64,000 nt of DNA from Streptomyces sp. NL15-2K (GCF_030551255.1 NZ_CP130630.1:1364001-1428000), one strand, 5' to 3'; positions 47,457 through 56,693 are shown, numbered from the stretch's first letter. The notes: generated by a model from the letters alone, not told the origin. Numbers and translations: made by a program.

Positions 47457-48161
47457 ATGCCGCAGTCGGCGTACTCTGCGCACTCCGGGTCTGGGGGTGG
47501 CGACGCCTGTGCGGGATCGGTCGACCGTACCGGAGCACCTCGAGCCTCCGAGGTGACGGCCCTCGTCGACCAGGAGGGCGACCGTATGGTCGTGACCGTA
47601 TGGGGCGAACTCGGTCTTCAAGCGGAGCCTTGGTTGCGGCACGCCTTGCGCTCGGCACTCGCCGACTCGGCCCGGGGCATCGACCTGGACCTCAGCGGGG
47701 TCGAGTTCTGCGACTGCTCCACCCTCAACGTCCTGCTGGGCATTCGGCAGCAGGCCCTGGAAGAGTCCAAGACCGTCATCCTCCGTGCCGCCGGGCCCGT
47801 TGTCGAGCGGGTACTCGAACTCGCCGACGCCCGTTCCCTGTTCACCGCTTCCGACGCGGACGATCAGGGGCACGGGAGCGACCCGCGCATAGAGCTGGTG
47901 CAGTTGCGACGAGCGATGCAGACCCGGCCGACGATCGACCTGGCCCGCGGCATCCTGATGGCGAGCTTCGGCCTCAGCCCGGAGGACGCCTGGACCACCC
48001 TGGTCAGGACCTCCCAGAACACCAATATCAAGGTGCACCACCTGGCCCGGGATCTGGTGGGCACGGTCAGGGGGGACTCACTGCCGGAGCCGGTGCAGAA
48101 GCAACTGGCCGCCGCGGTCGCGACACTCACACACCCGACGGCCGCCCCGGACGACGAGTGA
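47457..48161 (+). CDS. STAS-ANTAR fusion protein
   Basis: A ~234-residue regulator. After a ~30-residue Ser/Gly-rich start there is a STAS (anti-sigma-factor antagonist) domain with the phosphorylation loop FCDCSTLNVLL (Ser88). A short linker follows, then a C-terminal ANTAR RNA-binding domain (LRRAMQTRPTIDLARGILMASFGLSPEDAWTTLVRTSQNTN, residues ~150-205). STAS proteins release sigma factors by partner switching; ANTAR domains prevent transcription termination at paired hexaloops. The fusion could link an anti-sigma kinase to RNA antitermination. ATG 47457 has GGGAGGG five bases upstream; GTG 47430 is an alternative start. Upstream TTGACG at 47389 may be a -35. Confidence 0.85.
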   Translation: MPQSAYSAHSGSGGGDACAGSVDRTGAPRASEVTALVDQEGDRMVVTVWGELGLQAEPWLRHALRSALADSARGIDLDLSGVEFCDCSTLNVLLGIRQQALEESKTVILRAAGPVVERVLELADARSLFTASDADDQGHGSDPRIELVQLRRAMQTRPTIDLARGILMASFGLSPEDAWTTLVRTSQNTNIKVHHLARDLVGTVRGDSLPEPVQKQLAAAVATLTHPTAAPDDE

Positions 48162-48266
48162 CACCGCCGGCCGGAGAGCCACGGCAACCCGAGCGAGTCA
48201 GTGCGTCATCCGCGTCGACTTCCGCCGACACGGCGTCAACGTACTCTTCGACCGTATTCTTCAACC

Positions 48267-49286
48267 GTGGCTGAGACCGAACCGATGCGGCTTCCCGACA
48301 TGCCGCTCCACGATCCGTTCATCGTCGCCGACAAGAAGACCCGCGCCTACCACCTCTACACGTCCAACGACCCTTCCGTGTCGGGGGTGGACGGCACCGG
48401 CACGATGGTCTACCGCAGCCACGACCTGCGCGACTGGACGCGCCCCGTCGTGGTCTTCCTGGCCGCCGAGCAGAAGGAAATCTGGGCGACCGACGGCGGA
48501 TGGGCACCGGAGGTGCACGAATGGGGCGGCAAGTACTACCTGTTCACCACGCTGCACCACCAGGACAAGCCGCTTCCGGTAGCCCCACCCGACCAATGGG
48601 GCACGCCGTTCCAGATCCCGAACCACATGCGCGGCACCGTCACCGCCGTGTCCGACTCGCTGCTGGGTCCCTTCACCGTCCTCGACCCCTCACGCCCCGC
48701 CCCGCCCGAGCACCTCATGACCCTCGACGGCACGCTCTACGTCGACCCGTCCGGGCAGCCCTGGATGGTGTACGCGCACGAGTGGCTGCAGACCATCGAC
48801 GGAACCATGGAAGCGATCCGGCTGGCTCCGGACCTGTCCCGGGCGATCGGGGATCCGATCTTCCTGTTCAAGGCCTCGGACGCGTCCTGGATCAGCGAGC
48901 AGATCCCCAGCGGCGTACCGCACCAGCTCGCGCCCTGTGTCACCGACGGCCCGCAGCTGTACCGCACCCCGGACGGGTCCCTGCTCATGCTGTGGTCGAC
49001 CTACGAAAAGAACCGGGCCGGCCAGGACGGCACCATCGGCGGCGGCTATGTGCAGACCTATGCCGTCTCGAAGTCCGGCGACATCACAGGGCCGTGGCAG
49101 CAGCACCGGCCGCTGGTCCGGGACGACAGCGGTCACGGCATGCTGTTCCACACCTTCGAGGGGCAGCTGATGATGGTCCTCCACCGCCCCTTCAGCAACG
49201 CGCGGGGGAAGCTCTACGAGATGCAGCTCCTCGATCACGAGCTACGGGTGCTCCGCCGGCGCACCGACCTCGATGGGGGCGGATGA
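48267..49286 (+). CDS. GH43-like glycoside hydrolase
   Basis: A 339-residue five-bladed beta-propeller hydrolase resembling family 43 (arabinanase/xylosidase). MPLHDPFIVAD gives the catalytic-base Asp at blade 1, WAPEVHEWGGKYYLF the conserved Trp-Ala-Pro-Glu on blade 2, and RGTVTAVSDSLLGPF and TLDGTLYVDPSGQPWMVYAHEW further blades. No signal peptide, so it acts on imported oligosaccharides. GTG 48267 has TATTCT (48255-48260) six bases upstream and no ribosome site, suggesting a leaderless message. It is convergent with the GntR regulator gene. Confidence 0.85.
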   Translation: MAETEPMRLPDMPLHDPFIVADKKTRAYHLYTSNDPSVSGVDGTGTMVYRSHDLRDWTRPVVVFLAAEQKEIWATDGGWAPEVHEWGGKYYLFTTLHHQDKPLPVAPPDQWGTPFQIPNHMRGTVTAVSDSLLGPFTVLDPSRPAPPEHLMTLDGTLYVDPSGQPWMVYAHEWLQTIDGTMEAIRLAPDLSRAIGDPIFLFKASDASWISEQIPSGVPHQLAPCVTDGPQLYRTPDGSLLMLWSTYEKNRAGQDGTIGGGYVQTYAVSKSGDITGPWQQHRPLVRDDSGHGMLFHTFEGQLMMVLHRPFSNARGKLYEMQLLDHELRVLRRRTDLDGGG

Positions 49287-49355
49287 CGCCGCCCGTTCCG
49301 AACGGCACAGGCTCGTCCGCGCCCGGCCGCGGCGCGCGGTCACCATGGTGGAGGT

Positions 49356-50126
49356 TCAGGTCTCCTCGTCGTCCACGAGCGCGAGCAGTGGTCCCTGCTC
49401 GTTCTCGGGGACGTAGCCGACGTAGTAGTCGTAAAGGTCGCGCCGCGAGATGCGTGCTGCCGCCAGGCCGTCCTGTGCCCGGATCGCCTCAAGCACCTCC
49501 TTGTGGTGGTGAAGCGACTCCCGCATGAGCGCTGTGCTGTGGGGTGCGTGGGCGAGCTTGTCCGAGATCAGCGAGAGGACAGCACCCCGGACCACCAGGT
49601 TGCAGACCTCGATGAGGGAGTTGCGGCTGGCCTGGGCCACCACCTCATGGAATGCGACATCTGCCTTGCTGAACTCCTCGTACCCTGCCTCGATCGCGTC
49701 CGACATGACGGCAAGCGTCCGTTCCATGGCAGACAGCTCCTCCTCGGACCGCAGTCGAGCCGCCAGCAAGCTCGCCGACCCTTCGAGGATCATGCGGAAC
49801 GAGATCAACTCGGCCATCGACACGTTGTCGAACTGGACGAGCCGGGTCATCTCCTTGGTCAGGCCGGCCGACGAGAACGGCAGGATCTCCGGGCCGTTCG
49901 GGTCACCCTGGCGCGAGCGGACGAGGCCATTGCTCTCCAGCACGCGCAAGGCCTCCCGCACCGTGGGTCGGCTCGCCCCGAACTGCGCCACCAGCTCTCG
50001 CTCGCTCGGCAGCCGTTGCCCCGGCTTCAGGTCACCTCGCGCTATCGCCTGCTCGATCTGCTCGACGATGCGCTGATAGAGCCGTACCGGCGGCGATACC
50101 TGCCGGAACTGTGCCCCGTCACTCAC
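49356..50126 (-). CDS. GntR-family regulator, FadR subfamily
   Basis: A 256-residue regulator with the GntR winged helix (LYQRIVEQIEQAIARGDLKPGQRLPSERELVAQFGASRPTVREALRVLESNGLV, residues ~15-70). A FadR-type all-helical FCD effector domain follows, with metal-binding Asp/His candidates (FSKADVAFHEVVAQAS and LHHHKEVLEAI). GTG at 50126 has GGAG upstream and overlaps the amidase stop codon as GTGA, so it is translationally coupled to the amidase. The operator-like TACTGGTCAGGCCAGTT upstream of the divergent ABC operon is a probable target. Confidence 0.9.
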   Translation of the reverse strand: MSDGAQFRQVSPPVRLYQRIVEQIEQAIARGDLKPGQRLPSERELVAQFGASRPTVREALRVLESNGLVRSRQGDPNGPEILPFSSAGLTKEMTRLVQFDNVSMAELISFRMILEGSASLLAARLRSEEELSAMERTLAVMSDAIEAGYEEFSKADVAFHEVVAQASRNSLIEVCNLVVRGAVLSLISDKLAHAPHSTALMRESLHHHKEVLEAIRAQDGLAAARISRRDLYDYYVGYVPENEQGPLLALVDDEET

Positions 50127-51583
50127 GGCTTCTCCCCTTCGAGTGTGGTCCATGCCGTCTTCTCCCCGGTGGGCGCCCCGGGGGCGCTGTCCGGCCAGCG
50201 CGGGACCGCCTCGGCGGGCCGGTTCCGTTCGTACCACGCCGCCGCCCTCAGGACGCCGAGATCGTCGAAGCGGCGGCCCGCGATCTGCACCCCGATGGGC
50301 CGGCGGTCCGCCGTAAAGCCGCAGTTGACGGTCGCCGCGGGCTGCCCCGACATGTTGTACGGCGCGGTGAAGCCGATGTGGTACATCGTCTTCCCGTCCC
50401 CCATGAACGGCATCGGCTGCTCAGCGGGAAACGCCGCCACCGGAGCTACCGGCGAGAGCACCAGATCGTACGGGACCGTCGCCGCCACGGTCTGCGCCTG
50501 GATGCGCATGATCTGCTGATAGCACTGGAGTACTTTCGTGCCCGGCACGTCCGCGCCCCCCTGACACCATCGGATGATATGGGGGTGGACACGAAGCCCG
50601 GCCTCGGGCGCCAGTTCGCGGAAGTCGTTCCAGGACCGCACCCGCCAGAACAGATCCAGGTCGTCCAGGAGATCTTGGCTCATGAACGGCTCGACCGGTT
50701 CCACGACGGCTCCCGCCGCTTCGAAGAGCGCGGCGGCACGGTTCACCGCGGCGAGGATCTCGGCGTCGCACGGCTCCCCGCAGCCGGCGTCCAGGTGCAC
50801 CCCCACCCGCAGTCCGCGTACCTCGCCGTCCAGCGCCGACCAGTCGATGTCCTGCGGCGGCAGGCTTGACCAGTCCCGGGGATCCGGTCGGCTCAGGACA
50901 CGCATGAACAGGGCGGCGTCCGCCACGGTGCGCGTCATGGGGCCGGCGCTGCGCCCCAGGTAAGGGGCGTCCAGCGGGATCCTCCCGTAACTGGGCTTGA
51001 GCGTGGCGAGGCCCAGCCAGGTGCCCGGCAGCCGGATCGATCCCCCGATGTCCGTGCCGACGTGGAGCGGACCGTATCCCCCGGCGGCCGCGGCCCCCGC
51101 ACCTGAGCTGGAACCGCCCGTGGTCCAGGCGGTGTTCCAGGGACTGCGCGAAATGCCGTGCCGACTGGAGACCCCCGAGGAGAGCATGCCCCAGTCCGGC
51201 ATCACGGTGGACCCGAGAATCACCCCACCGGATTCGAGGACGCGCGCGGTGATGGGCGCGTCCTCCCCGGGGACGACCGGCTCGGTCCCCGCGTTGCCCG
51301 AGGGCATGGGGACGCCCCTGCGGGCGACGTTCTCCTTCAGCGTCACGGGCACGCCGTCGATGAGCCCGAGCGGTTCCCCCGCCGCCCATCGGGCCTCGCT
51401 GGCCAGGGCTGCCTTGCGGGACTGGTCCGGATCCCGCACCCAGAACGCGTTGAGCACGCTCTCGCGCGCTTCGATCACCGACTGGACGGCGTCGTGGACC
51501 TGGACCGGCGACAACGTTCGATCAGCGAATTCGGCCACCATCTCGACGGCCGGCATGGCGGCCAAGCCCTGTTCCGTGGGCAC
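50123..51583 (-). CDS. Amidase-signature amidohydrolase
   Basis: A 486-residue amidase with the Ser-cisSer-Lys triad. K lies in VPVTLKENVA, the glycine/serine loop is GGSSSGAGAAAAGG, and the nucleophile is in GTDIGGSIRLPG. MTRTVADAALFM and a C-terminal GVQIAGRRFDD segment complete the fold. It hydrolyses an amide to a carboxylate and ammonia; the substrate is unknown but it is divergent from an Opp/Dpp-type importer and an aldehyde dehydrogenase, so an imported amide or peptide is likely. GTG at 51583 is chosen because AGGAGG lies six bases upstream; GTG 51589 overlaps that site. First gene of an operon with the coupled GntR regulator. Confidence 0.92.
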   Translation of the reverse strand: MPTEQGLAAMPAVEMVAEFADRTLSPVQVHDAVQSVIEARESVLNAFWVRDPDQSRKAALASEARWAAGEPLGLIDGVPVTLKENVARRGVPMPSGNAGTEPVVPGEDAPITARVLESGGVILGSTVMPDWGMLSSGVSSRHGISRSPWNTAWTTGGSSSGAGAAAAGGYGPLHVGTDIGGSIRLPGTWLGLATLKPSYGRIPLDAPYLGRSAGPMTRTVADAALFMRVLSRPDPRDWSSLPPQDIDWSALDGEVRGLRVGVHLDAGCGEPCDAEILAAVNRAAALFEAAGAVVEPVEPFMSQDLLDDLDLFWRVRSWNDFRELAPEAGLRVHPHIIRWCQGGADVPGTKVLQCYQQIMRIQAQTVAATVPYDLVLSPVAPVAAFPAEQPMPFMGDGKTMYHIGFTAPYNMSGQPAATVNCGFTADRRPIGVQIAGRRFDDLGVLRAAAWYERNRPAEAVPRWPDSAPGAPTGEKTAWTTLEGEKP

Positions 51584-51624
51584 CCGCACCCTCCTTCGCT
51601 CGCGATGTCCGGGGCATGCGCACC

Positions 51625-51664
51625 CTTGACAAGAACAGCTTCAGTCGTCACGGTACCTGTCAAG
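51625..51664. promoter_or_regulatory. Facing -35 elements in divergent promoter
   Basis: CTTGACA (51625-51631) and TGTCAAG (51658-51664) supply a consensus -35 hexamer on each strand between the amidase and ABC operons. Matching -10 boxes are weak. The operator lies just right of them. Confidence 0.45.
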
Positions 51665-51670
51665 TCAGCT

Positions 51671-51687
51671 TACTGGTCAGGCCAGTT
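51671..51687. promoter_or_regulatory. FadR/GntR-type operator
   Basis: TACTGGTCAGGCCAGTT contains ACTGG-N5-CCAGT, a close match to FadR-subfamily sites (TGGTC...GACCA type). It lies 20 bases before the start of the ABC operon and near the amidase promoter. Confidence 0.6.
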
Positions 51688-51706
51688 AGAGCGAAAGGTG
51701 GCGCCC

Positions 51707-52270
51707 ATGACGCGGGACACCGACGGCCACCGGCTCGACGTGACCTCGCACGAACTCGTGTGGTTCCCGGTCATCGGCTTACGACGACAACTCGACCTCG
51801 CCGTGGACCTCCGCCCACTGCGCGCGTTCCCCGGAGTTCCCACCAAGGTGCGCGACACCGATGGCGTGGACCTGGTGATCGTCCGCGAGAACACCGAGGG
51901 CGAGTACGTCGGCGGCGGCGGGGTTTCGCGCGCCGACAGGGGGCACGATCTCGGCATCGAGATCGCCGTGTACTCCCGTCGCGTCATCGAGCGGGCGGCG
52001 CACCACGCCTTCGCCCTGGCCGGCCGTCGGTCGGGGTATCTGTGCCTGGTGACCAAGTCCAACGCGATGCGATACGGCCATCCGCTGTGGGACCGGGTGG
52101 TGCGCGAGGTCGGCGAGCACCACCCGGAGGTCCGGCCGGAAACCGTGCTGGTCGACGCCATGGCTGCGGCACCCAGGCGCCACACGGCCGACCTCGGCGG
52201 CAACGCCACCACAGCGGAGGTGGCAACAGCCGTCCTGCAGACGATGGAAAGCCAGGGGTACAACACATGA
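51707..52270 (+). pseudogene. Remnant of tartrate/isopropylmalate dehydrogenase family gene
   Basis: A 187-codon open frame holding pieces of the tartrate/3-isopropylmalate dehydrogenase fold. ELVWFPVIGLRRQLDLAVDLRPLRAFPG and DGVDLVIVRENTEGEYVGGGG, then GYLCLVTKSNAMRYGHPLWDRVV and VLVDAMAA match the middle of such enzymes. HTADLGGNATTAEVATAVLQTM matches the extreme C-terminus. The N-terminal Rossmann part (~70 residues) and ~100 residues between VDAMAA and HTADLGG, including the metal aspartates and the GSAPDIAG loop, are missing. It cannot be an active dehydrogenase. It is still in frame, has AAAGGTGG upstream of ATG 51707, and its TGA overlaps the next ATG, so it may survive as a translation leader. 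Confidence 0.8.
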
Positions 52271-53787
52271 GACACAACAGGCGGCTGACGCGGCACACCA
52301 GGACGGTCGCAGCCACGCTCGCATGCCTGCTGCTGGCATCCTGCTCGGCCGGCTCCTTGGCAACCGGCAGTGCCGGGAATTCCAGGAACACCCTGACGAT
52401 CGGCCTCGCCGCCGAGCCGGCCAACCTCGACTTCACCAAGACCGAAGGCGCCGCCATTCCGCAGGCACTGCTCTACAACGTCTACGAGAACCTGGTGAAG
52501 CTGGACCAGTCCGCGAGGATACGGCCCGGTCTGGCCAGGTCGTGGAGCCTGTCCAAGGACCGCAAGACGTACACGTTCCAGCTGGTGAAGGACGCCAGGT
52601 TCAGCAATGGCGCACCGTTCACGGCCGAGGACGCCAAGTTCTCCATCGAACGCGTCACGTCCGACTGGACGCTGGTGCAGAAGTCGCAGATGGACGTCGT
52701 CGACACAGTGCGGGCGGTGTCGCCGGCCGAGCTGAAGGTCACCCTGAAAAGGCCGAGCAACGACTGGCTGTACCGGATGACCACCCGCGTCGGCGCGATG
52801 TTCAGCCGGACCGGCGTGAGCAAGCTGGCCACCGAGCCGGTGGGCACCGGCCCGTATGTGGTGAAGAGGTGGAACCGCGGCGACTCCATCACGCTGTCCC
52901 GTCGTGATGGCTACTGGGGACGCGAACCGCACTTCGCGTCGGTCGTCCTCAAGTACTTCAAGGATCCGACGGCCATGAACAACGCGCTGCTCACGGGCAC
53001 CATCGACGTGATCGGCGCGATGCAGACCCCGGATTCTCTGTACCGGTTCGAGAACAACCCGAAGTACAAGGTCATCGAGGGCACGACCAACGGCGAGGTG
53101 GTCCTCTCCCTCAACAACGGCTCGGGGCCGCTGCGAAATCCGAAGGCCCGCCAGGCAGTTCGCTACGCCATCGACCACAAAGCCCTTGTGGACACCTGCT
53201 GGGGAGGCCGCGGCAAGCTCATCGGCAGCATGGTCCCTCCGACCGACCCGTGGTACCAGAACCTCACGAACATGTATCCATATGACCGCGGCAAAGCCAG
53301 AAAGCTCCTCGAGGAGTCCGGCCAGGCCGGCCGTACGCTGCGGCTGCGGCTCCCGACGCTGCCTTATGCCACCGCGTGCGGCACCGTGGTCAAGAGCCAG
53401 CTGGAACAGGCCGGGTTCAAGGTGAAGCTCGATCAGTTGGAGTTCCCCGCCGCCTGGCTGACCACCGTGTTCAAGAACGCCGACTACGACATGTCCATCA
53501 TCGGCCATGTGGAGCCCCGCGACATGCAGGCGGTGTTCGGGAACAAGACCTCCTACACCCGCTACGACAACCCCGAATTCCGCGCGTTGCTGAAGAAGGC
53601 GGACCAGGGCACGCAGGAGGAGCAGATCATCTCCTTGCGGGCGGCTGCCCGGCTTCTGTCCAAGGACGCCGCGGCCGACTGGCTGTTCCTCCTGCCGAAC
53701 CTGATGGTGGCGGACAAGGACGTCACCGGCCTGCCCGTGAACAACGTCTCCGAGTCACTGGATCTCACCGGCCTGGGCCGGTCATGA
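52267..53787 (+). CDS. Lipoprotein substrate-binding protein of Opp/Dpp-type ABC transporter
   Basis: A 506-residue extracellular solute-binding protein (SBP family 5). The signal peptide ends with lipobox LLASC (Cys26), giving a membrane-anchored lipoprotein. Family features are LTIGLAAEPANLDFTKTEG, ARSWSLSKDRKTYTFQLVKDARFSNGAPFTAEDAKFSIERV and PVGTGPYVVKRWNRGDSITLSRRDGYWG. It delivers peptides, nickel chelates or similar compounds to the two permeases that follow. ATG 52267 overlaps the preceding remnant's stop as ATGA, with AGGGG upstream. The cluster with amidase and aldehyde dehydrogenase suggests an amide- or amine-type nutrient. Confidence 0.92.
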   Translation: MRHNRRLTRHTRTVAATLACLLLASCSAGSLATGSAGNSRNTLTIGLAAEPANLDFTKTEGAAIPQALLYNVYENLVKLDQSARIRPGLARSWSLSKDRKTYTFQLVKDARFSNGAPFTAEDAKFSIERVTSDWTLVQKSQMDVVDTVRAVSPAELKVTLKRPSNDWLYRMTTRVGAMFSRTGVSKLATEPVGTGPYVVKRWNRGDSITLSRRDGYWGREPHFASVVLKYFKDPTAMNNALLTGTIDVIGAMQTPDSLYRFENNPKYKVIEGTTNGEVVLSLNNGSGPLRNPKARQAVRYAIDHKALVDTCWGGRGKLIGSMVPPTDPWYQNLTNMYPYDRGKARKLLEESGQAGRTLRLRLPTLPYATACGTVVKSQLEQAGFKVKLDQLEFPAAWLTTVFKNADYDMSIIGHVEPRDMQAVFGNKTSYTRYDNPEFRALLKKADQGTQEEQIISLRAAARLLSKDAAADWLFLLPNLMVADKDVTGLPVNNVSESLDLTGLGRS

Positions 53788-53803
53788 AAGGCGGCGTCAA
53801 CCC

Positions 53804-54754
53804 ATGATCGTCCGTCTGGTACAGCGGATCGCGATCCTCCTGGCCAGCCTTGTCGTGAGCTCCGTGCTGGTGTTCGCCTTCATGGCGGTGCTGCCAGGGG
53901 ATCCGGCCCGCGTCGTCCTCGGCACCAGCGCGTCGGACGCGGCGGTGGCGCAACTGCGCGGGGAATTCGGGCTCGACCGGCCGCTCGTGGACCAGTACCT
54001 CAGCTGGGTTCACGGACTGGTGACCTTCGACCCGGGGAACTCCTACATCTCGCACACGCCGATCGGCCCGCAGATCGCCGACCGTCTCCAGGTCACCCTG
54101 TGGCTCGTCGGCACGGGGATGGTGGTCGCCTGCATTCTGGCGTTCCCCCTGGGCATCCTCATGGCTGTGCGGCACCGCAGGCCGTCCGGGCTCATTCTGT
54201 CGGCCCTGTCCCAAGTCGGCGTAGCGGTCCCGGCTTTTCTCGCGGGCATCCTCATGATCACCGTGTTCGCGGTGGAGTTCGGGTGGCTGCCGGCGAACGG
54301 CTGGACACCCCCGGTGGAGGATCCGGTCCTGTTCCTCAAACAGCTGCTGCTGCCCGCGCTGTCCCTCGGAGTGGTGCAGGGCGCCGTGCTCACCCGCTAT
54401 GTCCGCAGCGCCGTGCTCGACGTCCTCCGGGAGGACTACCTGCGCACAGCTCGCGCCAAAGGCCTTCGCCCGACGCGGGCGCTGTTGCGGCACGGCCTGC
54501 GGAACGCGGCGGTGCCCGTGGTCACCGTCCTGGCGTTGCAGCTCGCCACGCTGCTGGTGGGCTCCGTCGTCATCGAACGGGTCTTCGTCATCCCCGGGCT
54601 CGGAAGCCTGCTGCTGGACAGCGTCTCCAACCGGGACCTCGTCGTGGTGCAGGACGTGGTCGTGATCATCGCAATGGCGGTGCTGCTCGTGAACTTCCTG
54701 GTGGACATGGTCTATCTGCTGATCGACCCGCGGCTGAGGGTGGGTGCGTCATGA
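53804..54754 (+). CDS. Opp/Dpp-type ABC transporter permease 1 (DppB-like)
   Basis: A 316-residue inner-membrane permease of the OppB/DppB group, with six helices, the N-terminal IAILLASLVVSSVLVFAFMAVLPGDPA segment and QLRGEFGLDRPLVDQYLSWV. The EAA coupling loop is YLRTARAKGLRPTRALLRHGLRNAAVPV, which docks on the ATPases. It pairs with the next permease. ATG 53804 has GGCGG upstream and a 16-bp gap from the binding-protein gene; the stop overlaps the next start. Confidence 0.93.
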   Translation: MIVRLVQRIAILLASLVVSSVLVFAFMAVLPGDPARVVLGTSASDAAVAQLRGEFGLDRPLVDQYLSWVHGLVTFDPGNSYISHTPIGPQIADRLQVTLWLVGTGMVVACILAFPLGILMAVRHRRPSGLILSALSQVGVAVPAFLAGILMITVFAVEFGWLPANGWTPPVEDPVLFLKQLLLPALSLGVVQGAVLTRYVRSAVLDVLREDYLRTARAKGLRPTRALLRHGLRNAAVPVVTVLALQLATLLVGSVVIERVFVIPGLGSLLLDSVSNRDLVVVQDVVVIIAMAVLLVNFLVDMVYLLIDPRLRVGAS

Positions 54755-55629
54755 GTGTTCTGGACACGGAAACCGCTGTCGCGTCGGCGGTGCCTGAGGA
54801 CCGTCGGCGGCGCCGCCCGATGCCGGGCAGCCTCCTGGTGGGCGGCCTCATCGTCTCGCTCGTGTTCGGCATGGCGCTGCTGTCCTTCGTGTGGACCCCG
54901 CACGACCCGACCCTGGTGGACGCCTCGGTACGGCTGGAGAAGCCGTCGCTGGAGTACTGGTTCGGCACGGACAAGTTCGGCCGCGACGTGTTCAGCCAGA
55001 TCCTGATGGGCTCCCGCACCACGCTGTTCGTCGGCTTCGTGGCGGTGGGGGTCGCCGCCCTGGTCGGAGTGCCCCTCGGCATCGTCGCCGGGATGGCGCC
55101 CCGCTGGTTCGGGGAGCTGCTGATGCGCGGCAACGACCTCGTTCTCGCCTTTCCGGCGCTCCTGTTGACCATCATGTTCTCCGCCGTGTACGGCGCCGGC
55201 ACGCTGGTCGCGATGGTCGCCATCGGCATCGCGTCCATCCCTCATTTCGCCCGGCTGATCCGCGGCGGCACGCTGCAGGTCATGGAGACCGAGTACGTCC
55301 TCGCCGCGCGCGCGGCGGGCCGCGGGCCGTTCTCGATCGCTCTGCGGCACGTCCTGCCCAACGTCAGCAGTCTCGTCATCGTGCAGGCGTCGGTCGGTTT
55401 CGCCATCGCCGTACTCGCCGAAGCCGCGCTGTCCTTCCTGGGCTTCGGGACCCCGCCCCCCACACCGTCCTGGGGCCGGATGCTGCAGGAGAGCCAGGAA
55501 ATGCTGTCCATCGCCCCCCGGCTCGCCGTGTTTCCGGGCATCGCGATCGCGGTGGTGGTGCTCGGATTCAATCTGCTCGGTGACGGCCTACGCGACCGTT
55601 TCGACCCAAAGTTGGAGGACCGCCGATGA
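54751..55629 (+). CDS. Opp/Dpp-type ABC transporter permease 2 (DppC-like)
   Basis: A 292-residue permease of the OppC/DppC group: cytosolic N-terminus with RRRRRP, then LEYWFGTDKFGRDVFSQILMGSRTTLFVG, the conserved start of the channel domain. The EAA loop is YVLAARAAGRGPFSIALRHVLPNVSSLVI and the final segment is FNLLGDGLRDRFDPKL. It forms the translocation pore with the upstream permease. ATG 54751 overlaps the TGA of that gene (ATGA). Confidence 0.94.
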   Translation: MSVLDTETAVASAVPEDRRRRRPMPGSLLVGGLIVSLVFGMALLSFVWTPHDPTLVDASVRLEKPSLEYWFGTDKFGRDVFSQILMGSRTTLFVGFVAVGVAALVGVPLGIVAGMAPRWFGELLMRGNDLVLAFPALLLTIMFSAVYGAGTLVAMVAIGIASIPHFARLIRGGTLQVMETEYVLAARAAGRGPFSIALRHVLPNVSSLVIVQASVGFAIAVLAEAALSFLGFGTPPPTPSWGRMLQESQEMLSIAPRLAVFPGIAIAVVVLGFNLLGDGLRDRFDPKLEDRR

Positions 55630-56693
55630 CCCAGGCACCTGAGAGGGCACCGGCCTCCAGGCCGGGCTCCCCCGGCTCCCCCGACGACGTGTTGGCCGTG
55701 CGGAATCTGGACGTCGCGGTGGGCGGCCGCAAGCTGGTCGAAGACATCGACTTCACCATCCGGGCCGGCGAGCGGGTCGGCCTCATCGGTGAATCGGGGT
55801 CGGGCAAGTCGCTGACCGCGCTGAGCGTCATGGGCCTGCTTCCCGAGGATCTCCGGGCCACGGGGTCGGTACGGCTCGCCGGAGTCGAACACGACCTGGT
55901 GGGTGCCGACGAGGCGCGGATGTCCCGGGTGCGGGGCAAGGAGATCGCCATGGTCTTCCAGGAGCCCATGACCGCTCTGAACCCCACGATGAAGGTCGGG
56001 CGGCAGATCGCCGAGGTGCTGCTGATCCACCGGAGCAGACCCGACCGCGCGTCCGCCCGAGCCGCCGCCGTGGAACTCCTCGCCCAGGTGGGGCTTCCCG
56101 ATCCCGCGGCCGCGGCCGACGCCTATCCGCACCAGTTCTCCGGAGGCCAGCGGCAGCGGGTCGTGCTGGCCATCGCCCTCGCGAACGACCCCGCGCTCCT
56201 GGTGTGCGACGAACCCACCACCGCGCTCGACGTCACGGTGCAGGCACGGGTGCTCGACCTGATCGTGCGGGGTGTTCAGGACCGCAGGTCGGCCATGCTC
56301 TTCATCACCCACGACCTGGCCGTGGTGGCCACCGTCTGCGAGCGGGTCATGGTCATGTACGGCGGGCGGGTGGTCGAGTCCGGCCCGGTACGGGAGGTGT
56401 TCACGCGCCCTCGGCACCGCTACACCCAGGGCCTGATCGGCGCGTCGGATCTGACCGTGGTCGACGAACGCGGTCGGCTGGTCACGATCGGCGGGTCGGT
56501 TCCGCCGGCGGGCCGGTTCCCCGCCGGATGCGTCTTCAGAAACAGGTGCGCTCAGGCGACCGAGATGTGCGCCACCAGGCCGGAATGGGTCCCGACCGGG
56601 CCGGACTCCGGCCATGCCTGCTTCCACCCCGTGTCCGAGACCGGCGCACAGGAAACCGGCGTACCCACGAACCAGGAGGCCGGCCTTGGCTGA
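55626..56693 (+). CDS. Opp/Dpp-type ABC ATPase 1 (DppD-like)
   Basis: A 355-residue ATPase with Walker [10 protein letters not shown]-loop [12 protein letters not shown], signature FSGGQRQR, Walker [13 protein letters not shown], switch histidine in FITHD, and the C-terminal oligopeptide-transporter domain with CVFRNRC and a further cysteine in GHACF, which may bind an iron-sulfur centre as in some DppD proteins. It drives import with its DppF-like partner. ATG 55626 overlaps the upstream stop (ATGA). Confidence 0.94.
   Translation: MTQAPERAPASRPGSPGSPDDVLAVRNLDVAVGGRKLVEDIDFTIRAGERVGLIGESGSGKSLTALSVMGLLPEDLRATGSVRLAGVEHDLVGADEARMSRVRGKEIAMVFQEPMTALNPTMKVGRQIAEVLLIHRSRPDRASARAAAVELLAQVGLPDPAAAADAYPHQFSGGQRQRVVLAIALANDPALLVCDEPTTALDVTVQARVLDLIVRGVQDRRSAMLFITHDLAVVATVCERVMVMYGGRVVESGPVREVFTRPRHRYTQGLIGASDLTVVDERGRLVTIGGSVPPAGRFPAGCVFRNRCAQATEMCATRPEWVPTGPDSGHACFHPVSETGAQETGVPTNQEAGLG

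Noticed and set aside
49503..50519. Plus-strand open frame opposite the GntR and amidase genes
   Set aside because: No domain or ribosome site; antisense shadow of two well-supported genes.
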